NCBI GenBank assembly: GCA_050949415.1
Contig: JBMNFR010000009.1
Location: 744,001-808,000 of the forward strand
DNA from: JAAZKI01 sp012799905
Lineage (GTDB): Bacteria; Verrucomicrobiota; Lentisphaeria; Oligosphaerales; Oligosphaeraceae
DNA length: 64,000 nt
Reading direction: 5' to 3'
Shown: positions 34,390 to 43,636 of the stretch, in pieces
Position numbering within the stretch: the stretch's first letter is position 1
Layout: every line of letters starts with the position of its first letter
Notes under the pieces: generated by a model
What the model was told of the DNA's origin: nothing
Database searches by the model: none
The model's input: only the letters and a program-made list of their open reading frames with translations
Program-made: the position numbers and the translations under genes

Positions 34390-36471
34390 ATGTCACGTCT
34401 ATATTCATTAGACAAAGTTCGCAACATCGGCATCATGGCGCACATTGACGCTGGGAAGACGACCTGCACTGAACGCGTTCTTTTCTACACCGGACGCACC
34501 CATAGGCTGGGCGAGACGCACGATGGCAAAGCGACGATGGACTTCATGGTCCAGGAGCAGGAACGCGGCATCACCATCAGCAGCGCCGCCACCACCTGCG
34601 TTTGGCGCGACCACCAGATTAACGTCATTGACACTCCCGGCCACGTCGACTTCACCGTTGAGGTCGAACGCAGCCTGCGCATCCTGGACGGCGTCATCGG
34701 CTTGTTCTGCGCTGTCGGCGGCGTTGAACCCCAGTCTGAAACCGTCTGGCGCCAGGCGGAAAAATACGGCGTGCCCCGCATCTGCTTCATCAACAAGATG
34801 GATCGCGTTGGCGCGGACTTTTTCAATGTCGTCACCCAAATTCACAACATCCTCGGCGCCAACGCCGTCCCCCTGACCATCCCCATTGAGGAAGGCCCCG
34901 GCTTCCGCGGCATCGTTGACCTGATCAAAATGTGCCAAGTCAAATACGTTGAAGACCCCAAAGGAACTTATCCTGTGGAAGAGCCGCTGTCCGACGAATT
35001 GAAGCAACTCGCTGAACCCTGGCGCCGCAACCTGCTTGAAAGCGTCGCAGAGATGGACGAGGCGCTGCTCGACAAATACTGCGCTGACGAGCCGCTTGAG
35101 GAACAGGAAATCATCGCTGCCATCCGCACTGCCACCCGGCAGCAGAAAATCTGCCCAGTTCTCTGCGGCAGCGCCTTCCGGAACAAAGGCATCCAACGCC
35201 TGCTGGACGCAGTGGTCGATTTTTTGCCCAGCCCAATGGACGTCCCAGCGGCTGTCGGCACGCTGCCGGATGGAATCGAAGACAGCCGCGCCCCGTCTGA
35301 CGACCAACCGACCGCCGCCCTCGCCTTCAAAGTCGTCACTGACAAGCACGTCGGCAAACTGATCTACATCCGCGTCTACTCCGGCACGCTCAAGGCCGGC
35401 TCCTATATCTACAACTCGACGAAAAGCAAAATCCAGCGCATCGGGCGTTTATTCCGCATGCACGCCAACCACCAAGAAAGCATCGAATGTCTGTACACCG
35501 GCGAAATCGGCGCTGCCATCGGTCTGGCTGACACCGCCACCGGCGACACCCTCTGCGATGAAAACGCCCCAATCGTCCTCGAATCCATTGACTTCCCCAC
35601 CCCGGTCATCAGCGTCGCTGTCAAGCCTCTCAGCCAAGGCGAGCGCGACAAATTGATGGCCGCCCTGGTCAAACTGGCTGAAGAAGACCCGACCTTCACC
35701 GTCCGTCACGACCGTGAAACCGAAGATACGGTTATCTCCGGCATGGGTGAACTGCACCTGGACATCATCGTTGACCGGCTCAAACGCGAATTCAGCGTTG
35801 ACGTCACCAGCAGTGCCCCGGAAGTGGCTTATCGGGAAACCTGCCAGAAAACCGTCGAACACGAGGAGCGCTTCCGGAAGCAGAGCGGCGGCCACGGCCA
35901 ATACGCGCATATTATCTTCAGACTCGAACCGCAGCCTGCCGGCAGCGGCTTTGAATTCGTCAACGAAGTCAAAGGCGGCAACGTTCCCAAGGAATTTATT
36001 CCGGCCGTTGAAAAAGGCATCATGGACGCGCTTGAGGAAGGCCCCAAGGCCGGCTACCCGGTCGTCGATGTCAAAGTCACTTTGCTGGACGGCTCGTCCC
36101 ATGAAGTCGACAGTTCCGAACTGGCGTTCCGCACTTGCGCCTCCATCGGCTTCAAGGCAGCTTTCCTCAAAGCCAATCCGCAGCTGCTGGAGCCGATTAT
36201 GCGCCTGACTGTGACCACCCCGACCGATTTTGCCGGCGCAGTCACCGGCAACCTCAACAGCCGACGCGGACGCATCATCGGCCTTGACGCCCTGAGCGAA
36301 AAAGCGCAGGTGATCAAAGCCCAGGCGCCGTTGTCCAACCTGTTCGGCTACACCAGCGAACTGCGCAACCTGACCCAGGGCCGCGCCGGCTTCAATATGC
36401 AATTTGACGTCTATGAGCCGCTCCCCCAAAACCTGGCCGAAGAAATCATCCTGAAACGCAAAAAACAATGA
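34390..36471 (+). CDS. fusA: Elongation factor G
   Basis: 693 residues, normal length. GTPase domain: G1 AHIDAGKTT, G2/switch region ERGITISSAAT, G3 DTPGHVDF, G4 NKMD. Domains II-V follow, ending GRAGFNMQFDVYEPLPQNLAEE. It drives ribosomal translocation. The usual partners rpsL, rpsG and tuf are absent, so this is a stand-alone copy and could be a second EF-G paralogue. The start is ATG 34390 after AAGGATATTTTTTAT. Confidence 0.93.
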   Translation: MSRLYSLDKVRNIGIMAHIDAGKTTCTERVLFYTGRTHRLGETHDGKATMDFMVQEQERGITISSAATTCVWRDHQINVIDTPGHVDFTVEVERSLRILDGVIGLFCAVGGVEPQSETVWRQAEKYGVPRICFINKMDRVGADFFNVVTQIHNILGANAVPLTIPIEEGPGFRGIVDLIKMCQVKYVEDPKGTYPVEEPLSDELKQLAEPWRRNLLESVAEMDEALLDKYCADEPLEEQEIIAAIRTATRQQKICPVLCGSAFRNKGIQRLLDAVVDFLPSPMDVPAAVGTLPDGIEDSRAPSDDQPTAALAFKVVTDKHVGKLIYIRVYSGTLKAGSYIYNSTKSKIQRIGRLFRMHANHQESIECLYTGEIGAAIGLADTATGDTLCDENAPIVLESIDFPTPVISVAVKPLSQGERDKLMAALVKLAEEDPTFTVRHDRETEDTVISGMGELHLDIIVDRLKREFSVDVTSSAPEVAYRETCQKTVEHEERFRKQSGGHGQYAHIIFRLEPQPAGSGFEFVNEVKGGNVPKEFIPAVEKGIMDALEEGPKAGYPVVDVKVTLLDGSSHEVDSSELAFRTCASIGFKAAFLKANPQLLEPIMRLTVTTPTDFAGAVTGNLNSRRGRIIGLDALSEKAQVIKAQAPLSNLFGYTSELRNLTQGRAGFNMQFDVYEPLPQNLAEEIILKRKKQ

Positions 36472-36777
36472 ACCGCCTGCATGACATCATGTTAACCAGG
36501 AAAAATTTTCTTCTAATCAGCGCTTTTGTGTCTCTCTTTCAGGGCTTGTGGACATGGTGGACATGGTGGACGGCATCGTATATAGTTCAGCTTCAGCTTG
36601 CCGTATGTCCTCGCCCCTCGCCCCTCGCCCCTCGCCCCTAAAAAAAACTGCCTTGCTCTCTTCTTGCCTTTCCTTGCCCGATGACTACATTATAGGACAT
36701 GCTCCCGAGTCGGCCAGCCGTCACTGGAGAACAGTTCCATCCGTCTGTAATTTCGAGTCACGAACCAGGAAATGATC
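36472..36777. repeat. Gap with GTGGAC, TAGTTCA and CGCCCCT modules
   Basis: No gene. A segment resembling the 4.5-kb repeat (AAATTTTCTTCTAATCAGCGC) at about 36498-36530 is followed by GTGGACATGGTGGACATGG (36548), GTATATAGTTCAGC and four CGCCCCT heptamers (about 36608-36638), then a promoter-like A/T stretch. Confidence 0.7.
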
Positions 36778-37773
36778 ATGAGCGATGAGTTGATGAATGT
36801 CCTCGGCATTGACATTGGCGGCACCAAAATTGCTGTCTGCATTGCAGACAGTCAAGGCCAAGTCCTGGCCAGTCAGCGTCTAGCCAGCGGCGCCACTGCG
36901 CCCTACGAGCAGGTTCTTCCCCAAATTATCGGCCAGGCCCGCCAACTGATGGTCGAAACCGGCCTGACTAACAGCATTGCTGCTTGCGGCATCTGCGCGC
37001 CCGGCCCCCTGGACATGGTCGGCGGCCGCATCATGAAATCGCCGAATATGGCCTGGGACGCAGTCCCCATCCGGGATGACCTGGCCAAAGCCCTCGAACT
37101 GCCCGTCTATATGGACAATGACGCCAACGCCGGCGTCCTCGCCGAATTTTTCTTCGGTTGCGCCAAAGGCAAGAAGGACGTCATCTACCTGACCATGAGC
37201 ACCGGCGTCGGCGGTGGCATCATCGCCAATGGTCGGCTGGTCACCGGCGCTTCCGGCATCGGCGGCGAACTCGGCCACCTAGTCCTTGATGTCAACGGCC
37301 CCATCTGCGGGTGCGGACAGCTCGGCTGCCTGGAAGCCTACTGCGGCGGCCGCAATATCGCCCTCCGCCTGCAAGACGCCCTCCGCTACCGCCAAGACCA
37401 TGCCCTGATGCGCCTGCCGGAAGTCGATGGCAAACTCGAAAACCTCAATTTCCAGACGGTACGCGAAGGCGCCAAGCTCGGCATTCCCCTGGCTGTGGCC
37501 ATGTGGGACGAAATCTGCATGCGCCTGGCGCAAGGCATCGGCATCTGCATGGCAACCTTCAATCCTGAAATGATCATCCTGGGCACAGCGGCCTACTATG
37601 CCGGAGATTTCATGCTCCAGCCCGTGCTGGCCCACCTGCCGAAATTCGCCTGGAAGGAATTCCGCTCCGCCTGCGAGGTCTGCATCACTGTCCTCGGCCC
37701 TAAGGTCGGCGAACTGGCCGGCGCCTCGGTCGCCCTCAATGGCCTGGCCGAATCCGGAAAACTCCAACTCTAA
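36778..37773 (+). CDS. ROK-family sugar kinase (glucokinase-like)
   Basis: 331 residues from ATG 36778 (another ATG at 36772; AGGA lies upstream). The N-terminal LGIDIGGTKIAVCIAD is the ATP-binding loop. The DNDANAGVLAEFFFG catalytic Asp region and the zinc motif of ROK proteins, CGCGQLGCLEAYCGGRN, follow (residues ~175-195). There is no N-terminal helix-turn-helix, so it is a kinase rather than a NagC-type repressor. Glucose is the default substrate for the subfamily; specificity cannot be read here. Confidence 0.88.
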   Translation: MSDELMNVLGIDIGGTKIAVCIADSQGQVLASQRLASGATAPYEQVLPQIIGQARQLMVETGLTNSIAACGICAPGPLDMVGGRIMKSPNMAWDAVPIRDDLAKALELPVYMDNDANAGVLAEFFFGCAKGKKDVIYLTMSTGVGGGIIANGRLVTGASGIGGELGHLVLDVNGPICGCGQLGCLEAYCGGRNIALRLQDALRYRQDHALMRLPEVDGKLENLNFQTVREGAKLGIPLAVAMWDEICMRLAQGIGICMATFNPEMIILGTAAYYAGDFMLQPVLAHLPKFAWKEFRSACEVCITVLGPKVGELAGASVALNGLAESGKLQL

Positions 37774-37839
37774 GGGCATGCCGCGGGCCGACGCGGCGCA
37801 TTGCCCGGCGGCCCCGGCGGCCATCCTAGCAAGAACCTC

Positions 37840-39927
37840 ATGACCTGGCGGGCAATAGTCATTGGATTAATCGGGGTGCTGACGATATGCGGCTTCGGAT
37901 ATCTGAACGACCGCATTCTCGAACTGGAAAGCATCAACAATGGCCACCAGCTGCCCATCCTGGTGGTAGGCCTGCTCATTGTCACCGTCCTGCTCATCCA
38001 TCCGCTCATCGCCCTGTTGCGGCGGCCGCGGCGGCTGTCCCCAGCGGAGCTGGCAGTCATCGGCACCTTTTGCGCCTGCGCCTGCGGCATCTCGGGACGC
38101 GCCCTGGCAGAGCAATTCGCCCAGCTCCTGGTCCTCCCCCACCATTGGGAACGCATCACGCCCGGCTGGCAGACTCACCGCCTGCTCGACTACGCCCCGA
38201 AACGACTCATGGTTGACCCGGAACCGCAAGACGAAGTAGTCAACCGCTTCCTGACCGGCTCAACGCGCGAAGAGTCTGACAGCGCTACATTCTGGCAGCG
38301 CTGTCAGAAAAAAATCGCCCAGACGCCCTGGCGGCAATGGCGCGCGCCCCTGGTGACCTGGATGCCAATTTTCACGTTGGGCATTGTCATCATGACAGCC
38401 CTGGCCATTGTCACCCACCGCCAATGGTCGGCGCACGAGCATCTCCAGTATCCGATTGCCAACTTCATGGGCGAACTGATCCGGCAGGACGGCGACTCCT
38501 GGTTCAACTCCACCCTCCGCAACCGCCTGTTCTGGCTTGGCTTTGTCATTTTCTTCCTGATTCGGCTCAACAACGGGTTGTATCAGTGGTACCCGGAAAC
38601 GATCATTCCGATTAAACTCAACCACTCACTGTGGCCCTTTGCCTCCAAATGGCCTGCCCTACTCCGCAATCCCCGCGCTGGCGGACTGCTCAACTTCAAC
38701 ATCTTCCCGCTCGTCATCGGCGTCGGCTTCCTCCTCAGCTCGGAAATCTCCTTCACCCTCGGCATGACCCAGATTCTCTGGGCCTGCTTCTGCATCCCCG
38801 TCATCGGCCTGGGCTTCAATCTCGCGACCGACTATGAAATCGGCGGCTGGCGCGGCTGGCAGCGCGCAGGCAGCTACATCGCCTTTGCCGCCATTCTGCT
38901 CTATGCTGGCCGCCATGCCTACTGGGAAACGTTTAAGCGGGCTTTTGGCCTGCGGCCGCCGCGCAGCCAGCTGCCCTCGCCAAGCGCCCCGGAGCGTGCC
39001 GCCGTCATTGCCATGCGCGTCCTCATAGTCTCCACCATCGCCCTCTGCCTGCTCATCATCCGCCTCGGGCTCACCTGGCCCATCGCCATCGGCCTCGTCT
39101 TCCTGTTGCTCGTCACCTACCTGGTCGTCGCCCGCATCAGCGCTGAGACTGGTCTATTTTTCATCCAGCCTGGCTGGCAGCCTTTTGGCATGCTGATGGC
39201 GCTATTCGGCAGCTACGCGATGGGACCGACTCCAATCGTCATCGCAGCATTCGTCTGCATCGTACTTTGCCTTGACCCCTGCCACGCCATGATTCCCTAT
39301 CTGGTCAACGGCCTGAAACTCGGCGAGCGGGGCAACGTCCGCCCGTCGACCTTAGCCTGGTCCAACCTGGCGCTGTACATGCTTGGCGCGCTGGTTGCTG
39401 TCTTCGCCGTACTGGTGCTCAGCTATGACTTTGGCACGCCAGCGCAGTACCACTGGTCGTACAAACGCATTCCGACGCTGCCGTTCCGGGCAGCTCAGCC
39501 AGCCCTAATGCAGCTAAAGGCCATCGGCGCCCTAGAGGCCTCGGAAGGCCTCAGCGGCTGGGAGCGCCTGCTCGCCATACGTCCCTCCAGCTCCTTTCTC
39601 TGGGCCATCGCCTTTGGCATCATCGGAGTTCTGGCTTTCAGCTTTCTGCGCCTGCGCACACGCTGGTGGCCTCTGCATCCCTGCCTTTTCCTGCTTTGGG
39701 AAACGTATCCGCTTTCAGTTATGAGCCACCCCTTCCTGGTCGGCTGGCTGCTCAAGAAGATTTGCCTGCGGTTTGGCGGCAACCGTCTCGTCGTCAAACT
39801 CAAGCCGTTTGCTGTCGGCGTCATTTCTGCGGACATCATGGGCGCCCTCGTCTTCATGGCCGTCGGTCTCATTTATTATCTTTATACCGGCGAAAAGCCC
39901 AAGACCTACCGTTATTTCCCCCGCTAA
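37840..39927 (+). CDS. Large polytopic membrane protein (DUF6785/DUF6784-like)
   Basis: 695 residues from ATG 37840 (the frame opens at a TTG, 37801, without a site). It has about twelve to fourteen hydrophobic helices with a periplasmic loop near 100-190 (HHWERITPGWQTHRLLDYAPKRLMVDPE..). The arrangement and motifs such as GETGLFFIQPGW-like AETGLFFIQPGW and GAGYSFLRL-like segments match a family of uncharacterised membrane proteins common in Planctomycetes, Verrucomicrobia and Lentisphaerae. It resembles a transporter in outline; function unknown. The ceramidase-like gene follows 22 bases later. Confidence 0.65.
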   Translation: MTWRAIVIGLIGVLTICGFGYLNDRILELESINNGHQLPILVVGLLIVTVLLIHPLIALLRRPRRLSPAELAVIGTFCACACGISGRALAEQFAQLLVLPHHWERITPGWQTHRLLDYAPKRLMVDPEPQDEVVNRFLTGSTREESDSATFWQRCQKKIAQTPWRQWRAPLVTWMPIFTLGIVIMTALAIVTHRQWSAHEHLQYPIANFMGELIRQDGDSWFNSTLRNRLFWLGFVIFFLIRLNNGLYQWYPETIIPIKLNHSLWPFASKWPALLRNPRAGGLLNFNIFPLVIGVGFLLSSEISFTLGMTQILWACFCIPVIGLGFNLATDYEIGGWRGWQRAGSYIAFAAILLYAGRHAYWETFKRAFGLRPPRSQLPSPSAPERAAVIAMRVLIVSTIALCLLIIRLGLTWPIAIGLVFLLLVTYLVVARISAETGLFFIQPGWQPFGMLMALFGSYAMGPTPIVIAAFVCIVLCLDPCHAMIPYLVNGLKLGERGNVRPSTLAWSNLALYMLGALVAVFAVLVLSYDFGTPAQYHWSYKRIPTLPFRAAQPALMQLKAIGALEASEGLSGWERLLAIRPSSSFLWAIAFGIIGVLAFSFLRLRTRWWPLHPCLFLLWETYPLSVMSHPFLVGWLLKKICLRFGGNRLVVKLKPFAVGVISADIMGALVFMAVGLIYYLYTGEKPKTYRYFPR

Positions 39928-39949
39928 CACTTGCAAAAGGAATATTGCC

Positions 39950-41245
39950 ATGTCCCTCACCGCCGCTTTTGCCGCTTTTGACATCACCCCCGCCATTGGC
40001 ATGGACATACCGGGAGGCTTTTCGCCCCGCCCCTCCACCGGTGTCAGCATGCCGCTCCAGGCTCGGGCTGCGGCTCTTGAAAACCTTGGCAGCGGCCTGA
40101 TCATCATCGGCGTCGACGCCGTCTCCCTCAATTTTGACACAGCCAACGCCATCAAGGCCAAAATCAGCGCTGCCACCGGACTGGCGCCGCGCCGGATTGC
40201 GGTTGTGGCCAGCCACACCCATAGCGGCGGTCCTGCCAATGCCGTCCTCGGTACTGACGCCAATCCTGCGTATTTGGCCGAACTGGTTGTCGGCGCTGCC
40301 CAGGCCGGCATCACAGCTTGGCGCCAGCGCCAGCCAGCCACTCTCGCAACCGGCTCCCACGACTGCCCTGGATGGGCCTTCAACCGTCGCTGGCTCGGCA
40401 AGGACGGCAAACACCACACCAACCCCGGCAAATGCAATCCGGACATGCTCCACCCAGCCGGCCCCGCCGACCCCGAAGTGGCCGTCATCGCAGTTCGCGA
40501 CCTGGATGGGAACCTCCTCGGCATGATCGCCAACTTCACCTGCCACAGCACTATCCTTTCGCAAAGCGAATTTTCGCCTGACTACTGCGGCTACTGGGAA
40601 AAGCAGCTCCAGGCCCGTTACGGCGAAAGCGCCATCCTCGTCTTCCTCAACGGCGCCTGCGGCGACATCAACCAAATCGACTTCTCCGTCAACAGCAAAC
40701 GCGAAAGCGGCCCCGAGCACGCCGAAAAAATGGCTGCTGCCCTAGCTGACGCTGCTGACAACGCCATTGCCGGAAAGTCTTTCGACCCGGCTCCGGTTCT
40801 ATCCTGGGCCGGAGCTGACGTCGCCATTACTTATCGGCCGCTGTCAGCTGAACAGCTTACCGCAGACCGCGCCCTGGCCGCCTCTGACGCCCCTTGGAAC
40901 GCAGCCAAATGGCAGGCGCGCGACCGTCTCCTCCTGGCCGAGGAGATCGGCGACCGCCAGTCCATCCTCTGCCCGGTTGACGTCTATGGGATTGGCTCGA
41001 CCGCCATCGCTGCTGCGCCCTGGCAGCCTTTCTGCGCCTTTGGTCTTGAACTCAAAGCCATTGCGCCCAAGCGCGTCATGGTCGCCATGCTTGCCAACGG
41101 CAACATCGGCTACATTCCGACTCCGGAAGCCTTCCTGGGCGGCGGCTATGAACCCACTCATTGCCGCGGCAGTCGACACACCCCTGACACCGGCGGCATC
41201 ATCAGCCAGGCCAGCCAGCAGCTTCTTAAAATCGTCCTGAAATGA
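39950..41245 (+). CDS. Neutral/alkaline ceramidase-like protein (copy 1)
   Basis: 431 residues; AAAAGGAATATTGCC precedes ATG 39950 (the frame is open back into the previous gene). It shows the zinc-binding plan of the neutral ceramidase N-terminal domain: AFDITPAIGMDIPGGF, VVASHTHSGGP (HTHS metal motif), MIANFTCHSTILSQ and LNGACGDINQID (N-G-A-.-GD, with the oxyanion/catalytic region). No signal peptide and no C-terminal ceramidase beta domain are seen, unlike secreted ceramidases. The true substrate in PVC bacteria is unknown. A paralogue lies at 49.1 kb. Confidence 0.82.
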   Translation: MSLTAAFAAFDITPAIGMDIPGGFSPRPSTGVSMPLQARAAALENLGSGLIIIGVDAVSLNFDTANAIKAKISAATGLAPRRIAVVASHTHSGGPANAVLGTDANPAYLAELVVGAAQAGITAWRQRQPATLATGSHDCPGWAFNRRWLGKDGKHHTNPGKCNPDMLHPAGPADPEVAVIAVRDLDGNLLGMIANFTCHSTILSQSEFSPDYCGYWEKQLQARYGESAILVFLNGACGDINQIDFSVNSKRESGPEHAEKMAAALADAADNAIAGKSFDPAPVLSWAGADVAITYRPLSAEQLTADRALAASDAPWNAAKWQARDRLLLAEEIGDRQSILCPVDVYGIGSTAIAAAPWQPFCAFGLELKAIAPKRVMVAMLANGNIGYIPTPEAFLGGGYEPTHCRGSRHTPDTGGIISQASQQLLKIVLK

Positions 41246-41802
41246 CAGATAGCCACGGCGAAGAAGCGTAAAGCGCATAAATGTCGCCCCTACAAGGCTC
41301 CAAATTATATTCCATCTCACCCAGGGCGGCGCGCCCCTGACGGGTCGCTTGCCCTGGGCTGTGTTCTGGCGGCCCCGTTGGGGCCTTTGCCGCTTCGCGG
41401 CTGTGGACTTGGTGGACGGGGTGGACATAGTGGACGGTGGCTGCCATAATTTTCGCGCTTTCAGCGTTTTTGCCGCTGTGCGGCTGTTTTCCACGCACAA
41501 TACACCCTAAACAACCTGCGTCATCAGCGTAATCTGCGGATAAAACAACAGTTTCTCGCCCCTCGCCCCTCGCCCCTCGCCCCTAAAAAAAAGCCCCTCG
41601 CCCCTCGCCCCTAAAAAAAGCCCCTCGCCCCTATCCTTGTCCACTGTCCACTAAAAACGACTTTCCGCGACCTGCGCAATTGTTTTTCCACCCCAAGCAA
41701 TTACATTATTTTTTTTCACCGGGTCATGTCTTCCAGCCGATGTTTTCGACGCTGCCGACAGCAGACCGGGATTTCGCATTTGAGCATCAAGAAAGGGTTC
41801 CC
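41246..41802. repeat. Gap with partial composite element and CGCCCCT heptamers
   Basis: No gene. Bases about 41275-41450 resemble 55012-55190 (GGCTCCAAAT, CACCCAGGGC, CTTGCCCTGGGCT, GTGGACGGGGTGGACATAG). Short CGCCCCT arrays follow at 41557-41584, 41595-41612 and about 41620-41634, split by A-runs. Confidence 0.8.
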
Positions 41803-43542
41803 ATGACTGCATTCCAAGACTGGCAGACAGATTCTGATAAAATCATCCTCGGCGTGGCGACTGACCATGGCGGTCTTGCCAAGAAAACCCTGGTTCTGGC
41901 GAAGCTGAAAGAATGGGGTATTGCTGCTGTCGACCTCGGCCCGACTACTGAGCAGCCTGATGATGACTACCCGGACTTTGCGGTCAAGCTCGTCCAGGCT
42001 CTTCGTCAGAAGACGATCACGGCTGGGCTTCTCATCTGCCGTTCCGGCATTGGCATGTCCATGGTCGCCAACCGCTTCCATGGCATCCGCGCCGCCTTGT
42101 GCACCACCCCGACCACAGCCGCCCTCAGCCGCCAGCACAATGCCGCCAACGTCCTCGTCTCCGGCGGCGACCAGATGTCAGATGACGACTTCCTGGCCAC
42201 GGTCAAAACCTGGCTGGAAACCCCCTTTTCACAGGAAGAACGCCATATCCGCCGACTCCGCAAAGCCGAAACCATGACTTTTGACGAAAACGCGGCTTTG
42301 CAATTCGCTGATCCTGAAATCGCTGCCATCATGGCCCGCGAACAAAATCGCCAAAACCGCGGCATTGAGCTGATCGCGTCAGAAAATTTCGCCAGCCCGG
42401 CTGTCCGCGCCGCTGCCGGCTCAATTATGACGAACAAGTATGCTGAGGGCTATCCGGGCAAGCGCTACTACAATGGCTGCGCCCATGTTGACGAAGCCGA
42501 GGCGCTCGCCATTGACCGCGCCTGCCGACTCTTCGGCGCTGAGGCCGCCAACGTGCAGGCCCATTCCGGCAGCCAGGCCAACATGGGCGCCTACTTTGCC
42601 ATCCTCAACCCTGGCGACACGGTTCTGGCCATGCGCCTCGATCACGGCGGCCACCTGACGCATGGCCACAATGTCAACTTCAGCGGCCGCCTCTACAACT
42701 TCGTCGGCTACGGGGTTTCCCCAGACACCGAACAGATCGACTACGACGAAGTCGCGCGCCTGGCCCATGAGCATAAGCCGAAGCTCCTGCTGGCTGGCGC
42801 TAGCGCGTATCCGCGCATCATCGACTTTGCCCGCCTCCGGGCCATTGCTGACGAAGTCGGTGCTTTCCTCATGGTCGACATGGCGCACATCGCCGGCCTG
42901 GTCGCTGCCGGCGTCCACCCCAGCCCAGTGCCCTATTGCGACATCGTCACCTCCACCACTCACAAGACCCTGCGCGGACCGCGCGGCGGACTCGTCCTCT
43001 GCAAAGAAAATCTGGCCAAGAAAATCAATTCTCAGGTCTTCCCCGGCATCCAGGGCGGACCGCTCATGCACATCATCGCGGCCAAGGCTGTCTGCTTCAA
43101 GGAAGCGATGACCCCGGCCTTTGCCGCCTACCAGCGCCAAGTCGTCAAAAATGCCGCCTGCCTGGCAGACGCCTTGCAGAAACAGGGCTTCCGCGTCGTT
43201 TCCGGCGGCACTGACAACCACCTGATGCTCGTCGACCTCCGGCCGAAAGGCACCACGGGCAAGGCCACTGCCACCGCCTTGGACGAGGCCGACATCACCG
43301 TCAATATGAACCTGATTCCGTTTGACCCGGAAAAACCGTCTATCACCAGCGGCATCCGCATTGGCACCCCGGCAGTGACCACCCGCGGCATGAAAGAGCC
43401 GGAAATGCAGACCATCGCCGCCCTGATCGCCAAGGTCGTGGAAAACATCGACAGCGACAGCGTCAAGGCAGAGGTGCGCGCTGCTGTCCATGCTTTGACC
43501 GACCGGTTCCCGATGCCGCAGATGGTGTCCGAATGGGATTGA
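41803..43542 (+). CDS. glyA: RpiB/LacAB-type isomerase fused to serine hydroxymethyltransferase
   Basis: 579 residues from ATG 41803 (GAAAGGGTTCCC upstream). Residues 1-~150 are a complete RpiB-like domain: GVATDHGGLAKKT, DDDYPDFA, the catalytic-Cys loop ICRSGIGMSMVANRFHGIRAALC and SRQHNAANVL. From ~158 onward the protein is a full SHMT: ELIASENFASPAVR, NKYAEGYPGKRYY, the PLP lysine in STTHKTLRGPRGG, and the usual C-terminus. No stop or good internal ribosome-binding site separates them; an ATG at 42274 is the only candidate for separate SHMT synthesis. rpiB and glyA are neighbours in some Firmicutes, so fusion of an adjacent pair is plausible. Confidence 0.9.
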   Translation: MTAFQDWQTDSDKIILGVATDHGGLAKKTLVLAKLKEWGIAAVDLGPTTEQPDDDYPDFAVKLVQALRQKTITAGLLICRSGIGMSMVANRFHGIRAALCTTPTTAALSRQHNAANVLVSGGDQMSDDDFLATVKTWLETPFSQEERHIRRLRKAETMTFDENAALQFADPEIAAIMAREQNRQNRGIELIASENFASPAVRAAAGSIMTNKYAEGYPGKRYYNGCAHVDEAEALAIDRACRLFGAEAANVQAHSGSQANMGAYFAILNPGDTVLAMRLDHGGHLTHGHNVNFSGRLYNFVGYGVSPDTEQIDYDEVARLAHEHKPKLLLAGASAYPRIIDFARLRAIADEVGAFLMVDMAHIAGLVAAGVHPSPVPYCDIVTSTTHKTLRGPRGGLVLCKENLAKKINSQVFPGIQGGPLMHIIAAKAVCFKEAMTPAFAAYQRQVVKNAACLADALQKQGFRVVSGGTDNHLMLVDLRPKGTTGKATATALDEADITVNMNLIPFDPEKPSITSGIRIGTPAVTTRGMKEPEMQTIAALIAKVVENIDSDSVKAEVRAAVHALTDRFPMPQMVSEWD

Positions 43543-43636
43543 ACCCGCATCGCTCCCACACCATCATCGCCATTCAACCCGTCTGGCGACGGCGACTGTC
43601 CACCCACGGTCGCCGTCGCGTTCACGACACCTTGCC

